A DNA stretch of 64,000 nt from Ilex aquifolium (GCA_951799425.1 OX637393.1:17689744-17753743), one strand, 5' to 3'. Positions 23,411 through 35,222 are shown, numbered from the stretch's first letter. Program-made: numbers and translations. The notes: generated from the sequence alone by a model not told the origin.

Positions 23411-24869
23411 TTAGGGACCTATTTTTCCTATTAAATTTAGGGTGTTAATATTAACCGTTAGATTAATTTTAAAGTAAAATTTAAAGCGATCTCAACCGCG
23501 AAAAGCAAAAGTTATTTTGTATATCTTCTGAAATTTGAATTGTAAGTTATTTTATTATATATATATATATATATATTTTCTTAATTTTTTGTTTTTGATT
23601 TCTAGTTCGGATTTTGGTATGGTTTTTGTGGGTTTGATACGAGATTATTTATGAGCTTTTTATGCCATGGTCTCAATTCTAGCAAATAATTTTTTATAAC
23701 TCGAAAATTTAGTTGATATGAAAATTCTATTTTTCTTATTTATTATTATTTGCCTGACCTCCATATAGACAAGATCATTCTTTTATTTTCTGATCTGAAA
23801 ATTCTATCAATTTGATGACCTATCAACTTTTCGGATTGGTTTTGCTGAAAAGTTGCAACTAGATCTAGAGAACAATTCAAGCTTAATTCTCTTTTGTCAA
23901 CTTTCTATTTTCTTGGAAATAATTTAGTTCTGGTTGTTAACCTCTAGCACTTGATTGTACATAATGCTTACGTTTGAATAGATCTGGACCCAATTGTGTA
24001 TGCAATTTTCTCGTACTCTTTTATTCTAAGTGGTTAAATTGAAACTCAGTGAACTTGTAATTTTTTTATCAAACAATTTTATTTCTAAATATTAATAGAA
24101 ATACTCAATTATATAGGAATTTGACTATAAATTAGTTACTTCAATCTAACGTTCAGTTTTAGGATAAAACAATTGCTAGATTAACATGATTAGGGCAAAT
24201 AAAATTACTTCATATATCACTTGCACTATATTCAAGTTCCATTTCAATAAAACCTGTAGGTCAAATTAGAATCATTAAATGAATTCATTTGACACATAAG
24301 TATATTACCAATAATTCAATCTCACGGAGACTGAATTTTACTATAAAAAAACTTCCATCATCAGAGTTAAACAAAAACATTAGTATTATTGTCACCGTAA
24401 ACATCAGAAAAAAATAGGTAAAACACTAGTAGCATTGCCACGTCAAACATGAGACAAAAATAGGTAGTGGCCTCCAAAAACAAAAAGTTTGGTAGTAGTG
24501 TTGCAATATTAGTACATATTAAATCTTGTTTTCCCCAAGCCATGATAAAAATATTTTTTGTTCCAACTTTTCAATTACATTTGTTTATGTGTGGCCCCGT
24601 TATGAGATCGTGGAAAAAGGTCAAAGCATAAGAAAGCATGTTACAAAAGTAGATGACCCTGTAAATTTTTAAAGCAACTAATATTAAAAATTCATACAAT
24701 GAATGTAGAATGCCTAGAAACTTGGGACATGGTAGATGGAAGACACAGAAGACATGAAGTTGTTGGTAGTGAATCCTTGCCATAATGAAAAAAAATCGAG
24801 GTTAAATACAACACACATTCACAGATATGGAAACGTAGAAGTACTTGTAAAAAATATTTATACATTACC
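23411..24869. other. Anonymous AT-rich spacer
   Basis: There is no supportable gene. It contains a TA microsatellite at 23555-23576 and a diverged two-unit repeat at about 24376-24465. It lies downstream of the decayed FAR1-like gene. Confidence 0.6.
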
Positions 24870-25192
24870 TCATGAAAATTATGATTGTTAAGCACATTTA
24901 ACATGGTAGGTGACTCACTTATACGGGCATTATCACCGGCATATAACAAACAACTGAAACTTAGAATTGCACTATATGTCTTCGTTATTCCTTCCTTGTG
25001 ATACTTAATTACCTTATGCCTCTGACTTGAAAACAATTCTTCTTAGAATAGTAAAAATAATTTTCTAGTATATACTTTTTCCATCTCTGCCTCTATTTTA
25101 TAACATGTCTTCAAGATTGCATTTGTGGCTCTTGTTTTCACATTTTTTTCTTTCTCACTCTAACATCTTTTGTCCAATGCTTTCTTGTATTC

Positions 25193-25595
25193 ATAAACAA
25201 AGTCACTTACCAATGTGCTTGAATGAACAAAATCTTTGAAAAATTTGTTCATGCTTTCACTTCTTTGGGTTGTTGACATCCCGGCGCAAAACATTGTCTT
25301 TAAGTAAGCTAGGATCCATTTTTTCACGATGCATGTACAAGTCTTTCAACCAACCATTCTCCCTTAATTCATATTTGGAAATCAATTGATTCCATTCATT
25401 TTCAAACTCTTCTATTGTAACTGTGTCATGAATGCAATGAAGGAATTCTCCTTGAAATGAGGGATTCTAATTTAAAACATGAGCTAAATGTTCAGGAAGT
25501 TTTTGCAAAATATGCCACATGCACAAACGATGAGTAGTTTTGGGAAATACCTGCTCAATTACCTTTGCCATAGCCGTGTCATCATCCGTGATAAT
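25193..25595 (-). repeat. FAR1 gene fragment, copy in natural context
   Basis: 403 bp of the FAR1-like gene, nearly identical (one substitution noticed) to 35223-35625. Here it continues smoothly into the rest of the gene at 25192. It ends with the ATAAT target duplication at 25591-25595. Confidence 0.9.
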
Positions 25596-25927
25596 TGATG
25601 ATGCACAAAATCGTCTTTGGCAAGATCAACAGTCAATAATATAAACGGAGGCAATCAATGAGCAATAAACAGATAATTAATGGTAAAGTAGTAAATAATA
25701 GATCAACGCAGGGAATTATAGTGGTTCGGTCTCGGATGACCTACGTCCACTCTCTGGAATGGCATCGATGGCCGGTGTTCTTTATTAATGAACAATTGTC
25801 ACCGGACGGTGTATATCGGAGTTACAGTGCTTCTAGAGAGAGAGAGCAGTGTGTAAGAGGGTAAGTGTAGGGGTTTCAAGGCGTGCAGAGGTTTTCAAGG
25901 TGTGTCCTTCATATGGAGAGGACTTAC

Positions 25928-25937
25928 ATTTATATAG
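25928..25937 (-). promoter_or_regulatory. TATA box in Tat 3' LTR
   Basis: Minus strand CTATATAAAT. The partner LTR reads CTAAATAAAT at 35958-35967, a weaker version. Confidence 0.55.
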
Positions 25938-26203
25938 GTTGAGAGAGGCAGTGAGGCGGTCACTATAATTTAGTAAGTACAGTTATGGTAGGACTCTACC
26001 ATTTTTGGAAAGTTCTATTTAGGTAGGACTTGATCTTCTCAATCTTCATCCCGGTATTCTCTTCCTCTTGCTCCTATTTAGTCGGAGGAGGTCCTGAGCT
26101 GGACTGGGCTCACCCTTGATCTTGAGATTGGACCCGGAGTTCGTTTGGGCTTGCACTGAAGTGAAAGAGGACGAAGCAGGACGAACCAGGAGGGCCCTGC
26201 ACT

Positions 26204-26314
26204 GGGCGGCGCCCAATGGGGCTAGGTGGGCGGCGCCCATGAGAGGCATAGTGGGCAGCGCCCATGAGAGGCATAGTGGGCGGTGCCCAGTGAGGGCTAG
26301 GTGGGCGGCGCCCA
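26204..26314. repeat. GGGCGGCGCCCA palindromic cassette in Tat LTR
   Basis: Five units start at 26204, 26228, 26253, 26278 and 26303, so the spacing is 24-25 bp. Each contains GGGCGGCGCCCA or a one-base variant (AGCGCC, GGTGCC). The other LTR has four units: exactly one 25 bp unit is missing there. Confidence 0.88.
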
Positions 26315-26463
26315 TTTGGGTCCTGGGTGTCCTGGAGCTCATCTTCTAGTGTTTTGGTGAATTGGGCTTGCAACGGGTTGACCCATCTCTGATTTGGGAG
26401 CCTCTTCGGGCTTCCTCGATTCACTTGAACTGGGCTTTGGCCCGGTGGAATTTGAACTCGTCA

Positions 26464-26473
26464 TTTGCCCCCC
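26464..26473 (-). other. Polypurine tract of the Tat element
   Basis: Minus strand GGGGGGCAAA directly before the LTR start TGACGAG. Confidence 0.6.
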
Positions 26474-26763
26474 ATGCCCCGAGCCTTTGATTTTTTCGAA
26501 AGGCAAGGGTCGAGGGCATGTGCTTCATCTCCGTTCGGGTGAAACGAGATTTTTCCTTGCCATTCACGGCATCCTTTGACCCCGGGGACTCGCTGTTTAG
26601 GGATTTTGCTGAACTTCCCGGTACCGAAAAATATGTACATATATATATTTTCCTGTTTCTCTATAATAGAGATCACTATTCCATCGTCTTCATCCTTACC
26701 TATCTCCTGAAACTTTTCTCAAAGGGTGTTCTTCTGAGTTTATCCAAGAAGCTAAACCAACTT

Positions 26764-26878
26764 GGCTTCCTCAAGAAGCTTAGTTAGGCTTCCTCAAGAA
26801 GCTTTGTGAGGCTTCCTCTAGAAGCTTTGTAAGGCCTCCTCTAGAAGCTTTGTAAGGTTTCCTCTAGAAGCTCAAAGG
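26764..26878 (+). repeat. Five-unit 23 bp tandem repeat upstream of the antisense gene
   Basis: Units of the form GGCTTCCTCTAGAAGCTTTG plus three bases start at 26764, 26787, 26810, 26833 and 26856. Each contains AAGCTT (AAGCTC in the last), and most contain CTAGAAG. The array ends about 10 bases before the TATA-like box at 26889, so it may act as an upstream element of the antisense promoter. Confidence 0.85.
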
Positions 26879-26888
26879 CTTTCCTACT

Positions 26889-26896
26889 CTATTTAA
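26889..26896 (+). promoter_or_regulatory. TATA-like box for the antisense gene
   Basis: CTCTATTTAAGG about 75 bases before the ATG at 26969, followed by a pyrimidine-rich leader, which is common for plant promoters. Confidence 0.5.
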
Positions 26897-26968
26897 GGGG
26901 CTCTCAAAAACATTGTTCACCTCACTTTTCCTTCCTTCCCCCACTTTCTTCTTTCATTACTTGAAAAC

Positions 26969-29578
26969 ATGAGGACTAGGGGCTCATTCACCCGTAAGGG
27001 TCTTCACGTTGAAGGCAGCTCCCATGAGAGAGGCATGATGGGCGGCGCCCATGGTGGCAGACCAGGTGGCGCCCGTGAGGAAGGAGGAGTGGGCGGCGCC
27101 CATGGTGGCTTGGCAGGCGGCGCCCGTGAGGGAGAGGGAGTGGGCAGCGCCTATTGTGGCTTGGCAGGCGACGCCCGTGAGGAAAGAGGAGTGGGCGGCG
27201 CCCATGGTGGCAGTTCGAGCGGTGTACTCCGCGGCGCAGGCAGTGGGAACGGGCGAACTGTCGGGTCCTCCGTGGGTGGCTCCCCTTTGGGCTTCGGCTG
27301 TTTTGGTCCTTGTTCTCGCGGTGGCTTTGGTGCAGCGCCGGTGACCAATGAGAGACCCTTTGGCACCATCTGTGGGGGGTCAGGCGTGAGTACGAGGATT
27401 TCAGATAATCCTTTTGGCATGTCTAGAGAGACGCCACGCCTAGGTGAGCAACAGAGTGGATCTTCGAGAGACGCAGAGAACGTCCGTTTTGGACTGGGTA
27501 GTGCCACATGCACTTCAGGAGGCGCCCAGGATGCATTGGACGGCGCCCCAGGCATGGCTCAGTCTCCTCCTCTCAAGTCCAGTAAGCGACCGATCAACGA
27601 TGTGGATGGTCCTGGCTCTCAAGGTAGGTTCCCGGTACTTCCTTTCCTCTTTCATTGGTACGGGTATTCTTTTTAATCTGAACATAATTTTATCTCTTGA
27701 TGAATCTTTACCCAGATGAGCATGAGACTGCCAGGGATCCTGAGGAAGGTCCGACTGATGACGGAGGCAGTCGTTCTAAGGTAACCTCTCTCTTTAGCTA
27801 TTTTAAGTATGACGAGGATATTTTGGAGTTAGTTTCCATGTACCGTATTCCTCCCTCGGTACTTTGTCGCCATGCGGAGACTGACGAGTCAGCTTGCTGC
27901 GATTCCCCGGACGATATAGTTCTTTATGAGGGGGCCTTAGAGGCGGGTCTGAGGTTCCCGATTCCCGGGCCCATATGTCGGGTCTTGAAGCATCTTTCAT
28001 TAGTTCCCGGGAAGCTGGCTCCGAATGGTTGGAGAGTTTTATTAGCTTTCTTTGCACTGTGGCGGTTGACACACGGAGCTAGTGCCCCTCCACTGTTCGA
28101 GGAGTTCTTGGTTACCTATACACTTCTGGAGAACCCCGTTCCACACCAGGGGTGGTATCGATTTTCCCCAAGGTTGGGGAAGAGGAAGTTTATCACTGGG
28201 CTCACCTCCAATCATCACAATTGGAAAAATAAGTTCTTTTTTGTTGGGGGTGAGTGGGCCTCCGAGTCTAATCGCGCCAAGGTGCCTACCCATTGGAGTA
28301 CGATTCCAGAAACTAAGCAGGGTAAGGATTCTAACTTTTGACTTCTGCTTTGATTGTCAAGTGCAACCATGTGCTTATTCTTACGATGACTGTTCTCTTG
28401 CAGCTCCGCCGACCCTCACCGATGACCAGAAGGGGCTACTTGAGATGGTCGTTAACAACCCAACTAGGGAGCACTTCGAGATTATGTCAGCAGTTGATTG
28501 TTCCACAGCCTCCTTGAGATCGAAGAAGAAAGGTATTTGACTATCGACTAGTCCCTTTGAATAGACTGTATGGTAGGATTCATTGGCTTACACTGTTTTT
28601 TTCTAGGCCCTCCACTTGTCAGGTCTTTTGTGGAAGAAGTGTGTGTCTCTAGGGTAGTTCCTTCTCCTTCTCCTCCTTCTCCCAAGAGGGCGAGGACCGA
28701 TGCCCCCAGCTTGGGTGGCCTTACAGAGGTAGAGCCCAGCAATGCTCTTCCTCCCACTCTGGCTGATATTCCGTCATCTCCGAGGGGCGGTCCTAGTGTA
28801 GTTGAGGCCGAGGTTCCGGCGCCACACTCTACTAGGACGAAAGGTCCGCTTACACGCATTTCTCAGGGCGATGCCTCATCGTCCATGCTACGTGATGTGG
28901 AGTTGGCAAAGGAGAGATTCTGTACCTTTGTGACCGGCGCTGAAGCCCGAGAGATTGCCTCCCTAGGTCCACAGGGAGTGGTCAACGCCGCCGTGGAAGG
29001 CTTCGCTTTGGTATGTCTTATATTCCTGCTTTGTATATGGCTTTCTTTGGTGTACCTTGGCCTAGTTCTTCATTTTTTTTATCTTTGAATGTCAATAGGT
29101 GGCTGCTACCTTGCCTTACTTTTTCAACCACATCCTGACTATTGGGGATGCAGTCCAAGGTCGAGCGACGGAGAGGCAGGCACGTGAGACTGCCGAGGAT
29201 CAGCTTCGGCATGAGCGGCAGGCACGGGAGAATGCTGTAGAGCTAGCTCGACAGGCGCGAGAGGATGTCGAGAAGCAACTAGAGCTCGAGCGGCAGACGC
29301 GAGAGAGTGCAGCTGAGCAGTTGAGGCTGTCGCAGGTGAAGGTTACTCAACTTGAGACTGACCTTCAAGTAGCACTTGAGAGAGCTATCAGAGCGGAGGC
29401 TCAGAGAGATGCTGCTGAGAGGGCTAGGGCTAGCGCTTTTGTTGACGGCTATGAGGAGCTTAGGAGGAGGGCATCAGTAGCATATCCTTATAACGATCTT
29501 TCTGACCTCAAGCCTTATGAGGCCCCTGAGTCTGATGACGAAGGTGATTATGTGAGTGGAGACAGTGAGGGTCAGTAG
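26969..29578 (+). CDS. Antisense accessory gene of the Tat element, five exons, gypsy-type transposon domain plus coiled coil
   Basis: Exons 26969-27623, 27716-28321, 28404-28532, 28607-29010 and 29099-29578 join with GT-AG introns into 2274 nt, 757 residues, with no internal stop. Exon 1 encodes a Gly/Ala-rich repeat (GGAHGG, GGAREE) made by the GGCGCC cassette. Exon 2 encodes a domain like the putative gypsy-type transposon family (Transposase_28, Pfam PF04195): LYEGALEAGLRFPIPGP and LAPNGWRVLLAFFALW, then WKNKFFFVGGEW. Exon 4 is Ser/Pro-rich; exon 5 is a long coiled coil (RQARENAVELARQ, RQTRESAAEQL) with an acidic tail. It lies opposite to pol, between pol and the 3' LTR, as extra ORFs known in Tat elements do. 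Function unknown. It is far better preserved than gag-pol. The ATG is chosen for its position after TATA and leader. The exon model is from splice-site and frame consistency only. Confidence 0.8.
27036..27215 (+). repeat. GGCGCC cassette inside exon 1 of the antisense gene
   Basis: Repeated GGCGCCCATGGTGGC and GGCGCCCGTGAGG words with a period near 60 bp (two half-units). The core GGGCGGCGCCCA equals the LTR cassette, but here it is in frame and is translated. Confidence 0.8.
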
Positions 29579-29805
29579 GGTGCGACTCTTTGTACTTTTT
29601 GCTTGACAGACTATGTTTAACTCTTTTGTAGAAGCTTCTAGAATTTTGAATGAAACACAACCTTTTGAGAAAATACTAAGAAATTTTATTTCATAATCCA
29701 AAGGGGATGCTCGGAGAAAATCAACTAACATGAGAAATTGACTAAGGTAAAAAGGCAAATAGTCTAAACAGTGGACACCGACTCATGACCTACTGCCCCC
29801 AGCTA
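29579..29805. other. Gap between convergent antisense gene and pol end
   Basis: 227 bases where the antisense gene (+) and pol (-) converge. There is no frame; it probably holds both 3' ends. Confidence 0.5.
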
Positions 29806-32800
29806 CTAGTAGTATTTCTTTAAATGTTCTGCATTCCAAGGGTGGCCCAGGACATTTCCTTCAAAATTCTGGATTCTGTAGGTACCTGGTCTCACTACCT
29901 CTGTGACCGTGTAGGGTTCTTCCCAGTTGGGTCCCAGCTTTCCTTCCCTGGAGTCCTTGGTAGCCAGGATGACCTTTTTTAAAACCAAGTCCCCGGGTAA
30001 GAAGGAGCGAGGCTTCACCCTCGAGTTGTAGTACTTGGTCATGCGACGTTGTACTCTGCATTCCTGAGCATGGCTATTTCCCTTTCCTCCTCCACCAAGT
30101 CGAGGTTGATGCGGAGACCTTCTTCGTTACTAGTAGGGTCATGAAACTGAACCCTAAGTGAGTGTACCCCGATTTCAACAGGTATCACAGCCTCTGTCCC
30201 ATAGGATAGGGAGAATGGTGTCTCGCCTGTAGGACTTCTTGGTGTCGTTCGATAGGCCCATAGCACTCCTGGGAGTTCGTCTACCCATTTCCCTTTCGCG
30301 GCTTCGAGTCTGGCTTTCAAGTTGCGGAGTATGGTCCTGACAGTGACCTCCGCTTGGCCGTTTGCCTGTGGATGGGCGGGGGCTGGAGTGGGGTTGCTTG
30401 ATTTGGAGATCTGCACATAAATTGTTGAGTAGTTTGTTATCAAACTGCTTGGCGTTGTCGCTCACAATGGCGTGTGGTACTCCAAAGTGACATACCAGAC
30501 TTCTCCATATAAAATCCTTTATTTTCTGGTCTGTGATCCTGGCTAGGGCTTCAGCTTCAACCCACTTAGTAAAGTAGTCTATAGCGATGACCACGAATTT
30601 GCATTGGCCTCGGCTTACTGGGAGGGGACCCAGGATGTCGATCCCCCACATGGAGAAAGGCCATGGGCTCTGAATGGTGGTGAGCTCTTCGGGTGGTTGT
30701 CTGGACACAGTGGCGAAGCGTTGGCACTTGTCACACCTCCTGACAAAGTCTTTAGACTCTCTGATCATGGTGGGCCAATAGTATCCTTGCCTGACTACTT
30801 TATGGGCCAATGCTCGCCCTCCTGAGTGGTTTCCACATATTCCCTCGTGAATCTCTCTCATGGCATAGTCTGCTTCCTCTGGTGTGAGACAGCGGAGTAG
30901 TGGGAGAGAATGGCTTTTCTTGTAGAGGGTATTCTGTAGGATGACGTACCTGGACGATCTAGTTCTCAACTTTCTGGCTTCCACAGGGTTGTCTGGGAGT
31001 GTGCCCTCCTCAAGGTAGGCTCGGATAGGGGTCATCCAGTTGGATTCCGAGGATGTACAGTAGACATCGCCCTCTTGAGTTTTGAAGATGCTAGGCTCGT
31101 ACTGGTGACCTGTCAGTGCCGGGCCCATAAGCAGATTCGCAGAGGCGAACTTGGCGAGGGCGTCGGCCATGGCGTTTTCTTCTCGAGGTACATGATTGAT
31201 ATGGAAACAGGTGAACTTTGTGAGCAGAGCTTGTACCACTGAGAGGTACTCCTGCATCCTTTCTTCCTTTGCTTCGAAATCTCCTCTTACTTGGTTGACT
31301 ATAAGTTGAGAGTCACTGAAGACCGTAAGGTTGAGGGCTTCCATCTCTAATGCCAGTCTCAAGCCTGATATGAGGGCCTCGTACTCGGCCTGATTGTTAG
31401 ACGTGGCAAAATGGAGAGAGACGACATATTTCAACGGAGTACCATAAGGGCTGATCAGTACTAGTCCAGCTCCCCCACCCTCGTTGGTGGATGACCCATC
31501 TACATAAAGCTTCCAGAAGGTTGGTGGCAATAGGCCACTGGGTGACTCCTGATGAGAGGGGGGCGAGGCAGGAGGAGAGGATATCGCCCCAGGCAAGGTG
31601 GGCGGCGCCCAGGCCATGGTGGGCGACGCCCTGGTCATGGTGGGGGGTGCCTTGGGCTGCTTGGCCCGCTGCTGCTCCTTCGAGCTGTTATGTCCTCCCA
31701 GGGCCGCGTCTAATTCAGTCTCCTGGTAGGTGGAGTCAGTTTGCACTGAGCATATGGACGTAAGGACTTCTAGAACCTCTCCTTGAGATTCTTGTGATGG
31801 CGTAGACTCCGCCACGAAATCTGCGAGTGCTTGTGCTTTTACGGCTGATCGTGGTTGATACTGCACATCGAACTCGCTCAACTCGACGGCCCACTTGAGT
31901 AACCGGCCGGATACATCTGGCTTTCCTAATATGCCCTTGAGCGGTTGATTCGTGACCACCCTGATGGTGTGGCTCTGAAAGTAATGGCGCAAACGTCTTG
32001 CGGCGGTGATAAGGGCAAGGGCCAACTTTTCCAACTCCGAGTACCTTACCTCTGCCCCTCGATGTGCCCTACTTACATAGTATATGGGCTTCTGGATGCC
32101 TTTTTCTTCTCTGATAAGGACAGAGCTGACAGCAGAGAGCGAGGGGGAGAGGTAAAGGTAGAGGACCTCCCCTGGAACGGCATGGGAGAGTAGTGGTGGT
32201 GTGGCCAGGTAGGCTTTGAGCTTCTGGAAGGCTTCCTTAGCGTCTGGGCCCCACTGGAAAGACCTGCGGAGTATCTTAAAGAAAGGGAGACATTTATCAG
32301 CGGACTTAGAAACGAACCTGTTAAGGGCTGCTATTCTCCCATTAAGGCGTTGGACCTCCTTGGTGGATGTAGGAGACTTCATCTCCAATACAACTCTGAT
32401 TTTGTCCGGGTTCGCCTCTATTCCCCTTTTGTGGACCATGAAGCCCAAGAACTTTCTTGAGCTGACGCCGAAGGCACACTTTTCTGGGTTCAGCTTCATT
32501 CTGTAGGCTCTCAACACTTTGAAAGTCTCCTGGAGATGTGCTACATGGTCTACTGTAACTATACTCTTTACCAGCATGTCGTCAACATAAACTTCCATGG
32601 TCTTCCCAATCTGGCTCTCGAACATCCTGTTAACGAGGCGCTGGTATGTAGCTCCGACGTTTTTGAGCCCGAAAGGCATCACCCTGTAACAGTAAGTGCC
32701 TCTTGGGGTGATGAACGAGGTCTTCTCCTGATCAGGGGGGAACATGCTGATCTGGTTGTACTCGGAGTAGGCATCCAGAAAACTTAACAGCTCGTGCCCC

Positions 32801-35222
32801 GCTGTGGCATCGATGAGGAGGTCGATGCGAGGGAGAGGGTAGCTGTCTTTGGGACATGCCTTGTTGAGTTCCGTGAAGTCCACGCACAGGCGCCACTTCC
32901 CATTGTTCTTTGTTACCATGACCACATTGGAGAGCCAATCTGGGTAGGCTACCTCCCTCACTGACCCATTCACCAGCAACTTGTCTACCTCTTTTTCCAT
33001 GGCTTGCCCCCTTTCGGTGCTCATACTCCTCAATTTTTGGCGGATAGGCTTGTATCTGGGGTCAACGTTGAGTCGGTGGGAGGCCACCTCGGGGTCAATG
33101 CCCTCCAAGTCCTCGTGGGACCAGTCGAAGACGTCTATGTTCTGCTTGAGGAAGTTTACTAAGGCAAATGCCAGCTCCTGGGAGAGTGAAGAGCCTATGT
33201 AGACCTTCCTCTCTGGAAAGCTGTTGTCGAGTACTACTGGTTGGAGCTCTTCTGCAGGTTCACCTCTTTCCAACGTGCTATCATCCCTGGGGTCGAGTAC
33301 TTCGATCTGGAGAGTCTCGTGCGGTCTCTTAGCCCTCATAGAGGCCACATAGCACTCTCTAGCTGAGACCTGATCTCCTCTTATCTCCCCGATCCCATTG
33401 CAGGTTGGGAAACGAATGAGAAGGTGGTAGGTAGAGGGTACTGCCCTTAAAGCATTGAGAGCAGGACGTCCAAGAATTACATTATAAGCAGAAGGGCAAT
33501 CAAGTACAAGGAAATTTACCATTATGGTAGAGCTTCTAGGAGCAGTCCCTGCTGTGACAGGCAGAGTGATGGATCCCAAAGGCTGGACTCTCTCTCCCGA
33601 GAAACCCACCAAGGGAGTACGGACTGGCTGTAGCCTCTCCCTGCCGAGGTGAAGGCTGTCATAGGCAGTGGCGAATAGGATGTCGGCTGAGCTGCCGCTG
33701 TCAACCAGGACTCTCTTGACTTGGTAGTTGGCAATCATCAGAGTCAAGACTAGAGGGTCATCGTGTGGGACTTAGACCCCTTCAAGATCTCTGTCTGAGA
33801 AGGTGATGACCTCCTCCTCCCCATGTCGTGGGGTCTTCAGTGGGCGAGAGTCATAAGGCTCTGCTTGTCTGGCTCTACGGGCGTGCACCTTCTTGGCAGA
33901 TTTGGAGTCACCTCCTCCTCCTAACCCTCCGGTGATGGTCTGAATCTCACCGAGGGGCTGTTGTCGCTCACGTTCTTCGTTTGGGGGAACTGGTCCTCGA
34001 CCAGCTACGTACTGTCTGAGATGACCCCGCTGGATAAGTTCCTCAATCTGCTTTTTCAGTTGGAAACAGTCATCCGTGTCATGTCCATGGTCGCGGTGGA
34101 AGCGACAATATTTATTGGGGTTCCTACGCTTGGGGTCAGACTTCATCTTTCCGGGCCAACGGACGGTTGGGTCATCCTGAATCTAGAGTAGGATGTGCTC
34201 CACTGAGGCGTTGAGTGGAGTAAATGGTTGTCGGTCTCTCGGGGGCAATGGCCCTAGACGGTCTTTTACTGAAACTCTGTCGGCCTTCTTTCTCTTGTTC
34301 TCTGTCTCCCTTCTATCTTCTCGGCTGTCCTTCCTTTTCTCCCCTCCCCGTGAGGACTCACCTCGTCGGGCCTTAGTGACGTCCTCGGCATTCATATACT
34401 TTTGTGCTCTGGCCAGCAGCTCGGGCATGCTGGAGGGTGGTTTCTTGAGGACTGAGAACATGAAGCTGGAGGTGCGGAGGCCGGCGATGAAGGCAGCTAA
34501 GGTTACCTTATCATCTGGCTCCTCGACCTGGAGGACCTCGTCATTGAAACGGGCGAGGTAGCTTCTGAGGCTTTCGTCCCTGTCCTGCTTCATGGTGAGC
34601 AGGTGGGTAACTGGCTTCTGATGACGGCGTCCCCCAATGAAGTGGGAGACGAAAGACCTGCTAAGCTCTGCGAAAGAATGGACGGAGGACGACTTCATCT
34701 TGGAGAACCACTGGCGAGCAAATCCCTTCAGGGTGGTAGGGAAAGCTCTGCACATGATCTCCTCAAGCACATTGTGGAGTTGCATGAGAGACTTGTAGGT
34801 GTCCAAGTGGTCTAGAGGGTCTTTGGTGCTGTCGAAGATCTCGATGTTAGGCATCTTGAACTTCGAGGGCAGTGAGTAATTCACTATATCAGCAGTAAAA
34901 GGAGAGTCGGTACGTCTTACCAAGTAGTCCAAGGTCTCCGGCGCCTGTGCCTTGATAGCATTGAGGGCATCACCCAGTTGGTTTTGTACTTCTCTAATCT
35001 TCTCGTCCCACTGATTAGGGACATCCTTGGACAGGTATTGGCTTTCGTGGTCTCCATATTGACTCTCTCATGCGTCCTCCTGGGCAGGCACATGCAAAGG
35101 GGGAACGCGTGAACCCCCTGCGTGTTGAGGAGGGACTGCCGGAAGAGGGGCTCCTTGGCGTGGCCCTGGTGCATTATGGTGAGGGACCCCATGGTGGGGG
35201 GCAGTCTGGCGTCCAGAAGGGA
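29806..35222 (-). pseudogene. Tat gag-pro-pol, 5'-truncated, with two stops and two single-base shifts
   Basis: The frame enters at 35222 within gag. Gag core 34186-34932 (DPLDHLDTYKSLM, AFPTTLKGFARQWF), TAG at 34183-34185, gag end with intact knuckle CRFHRDHGHDTDDC (about 34090), stop TAA at 33772-33774, then an unbroken 1.1 kb-codon stretch from 33747. In it: protease VDSGSSADIL (residue 15), RT with FLDAYSEYNQI and YVDD (about 387), a first RNase H lacking its initial Asp (LYLYLS), a Pro-rich linker (655-744), a second, complete-looking RNase H (WKLYVDGSS, NQAEYEALI, FSDSQLIV, ADALAK; 745-870) and integrase (CDKCQR, WGIDILGPL, IVSDNAKQF; 960-1120). A one-base gain in a G/C run near 30375-30382 and a one-base loss near 30048 split the integrase C-terminus, which ends at 29806. 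The loss of the first RNase H active site with gain of a second is known for Tat. Confidence 0.85.
31598..31650. repeat. GGCGCC cassette inside the pol linker
   Basis: Plus strand GGGCGGCGCCCAGGCCATGG and a decayed second unit GGGCGACGCCC. It encodes the Pro/Ala-rich APPTM/ASPTM/APPTL repeats between the two RNase H domains. The motif is the same as in the LTR and antisense exon 1. Confidence 0.75.

Larger units (their letters stand above)
25596..26463 (-). repeat. Tat 3' LTR, 868 bp
   Basis: Plus-strand ends TGATGATGC and GAACTCGTCA. It is about 99% identical to 35626-36467 apart from one additional 25 bp cassette unit and a few substitutions. Flanked outside by ATAAT (25591-25595). Confidence 0.92.
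25596..35222 (-). mobile_element. Tat-lineage Ty3/gypsy retrotransposon lacking its 5' LTR and leader
   Basis: Minus-strand order: truncated gag at 35222, protease, RT, RNase H, second RNase H, integrase to 29806, then an antisense five-exon gene (26969-29578, +), PPT 26464-26473 and 3' LTR 25596-26463. The dual RNase H and an opposite-strand ORF between pol and the 3' LTR are hallmarks of Tat. The gag start, PBS and the adjoining 5' LTR are missing: the internal region stops at 35222 and is joined to a second copy of the FAR1 fragment. It cannot be autonomous. Confidence 0.88.

Noticed and set aside
24571-24783. A minus-strand frame downstream of the FAR1-like gene considered as its C-terminal exon.
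   Set aside because: No SWIM zinc-finger residues and no continuity with the upstream frame.
25658-25864. A 68-residue plus-strand frame, also present nearly identically at 35688-35894.
   Set aside because: It lies within the LTR on the strand opposite to transcription; the duplication is due to the LTR pair.
26204-26314. CRISPR-like regular array (short palindromic repeats, 24-25 bp period).
   Set aside because: There are no unique spacers, no cas genes, and it sits in a plant LTR; it is a tandem repeat.
26116-27676. Minus- and plus-strand frames with repeated Gly-Ala-Ala-His or Trp-Ala-Ala-Pro words.
   Set aside because: These are alternative-frame readings of the GGCGCC cassette; only the spliced plus-strand frame starting at 26969 is consistent with exon structure.
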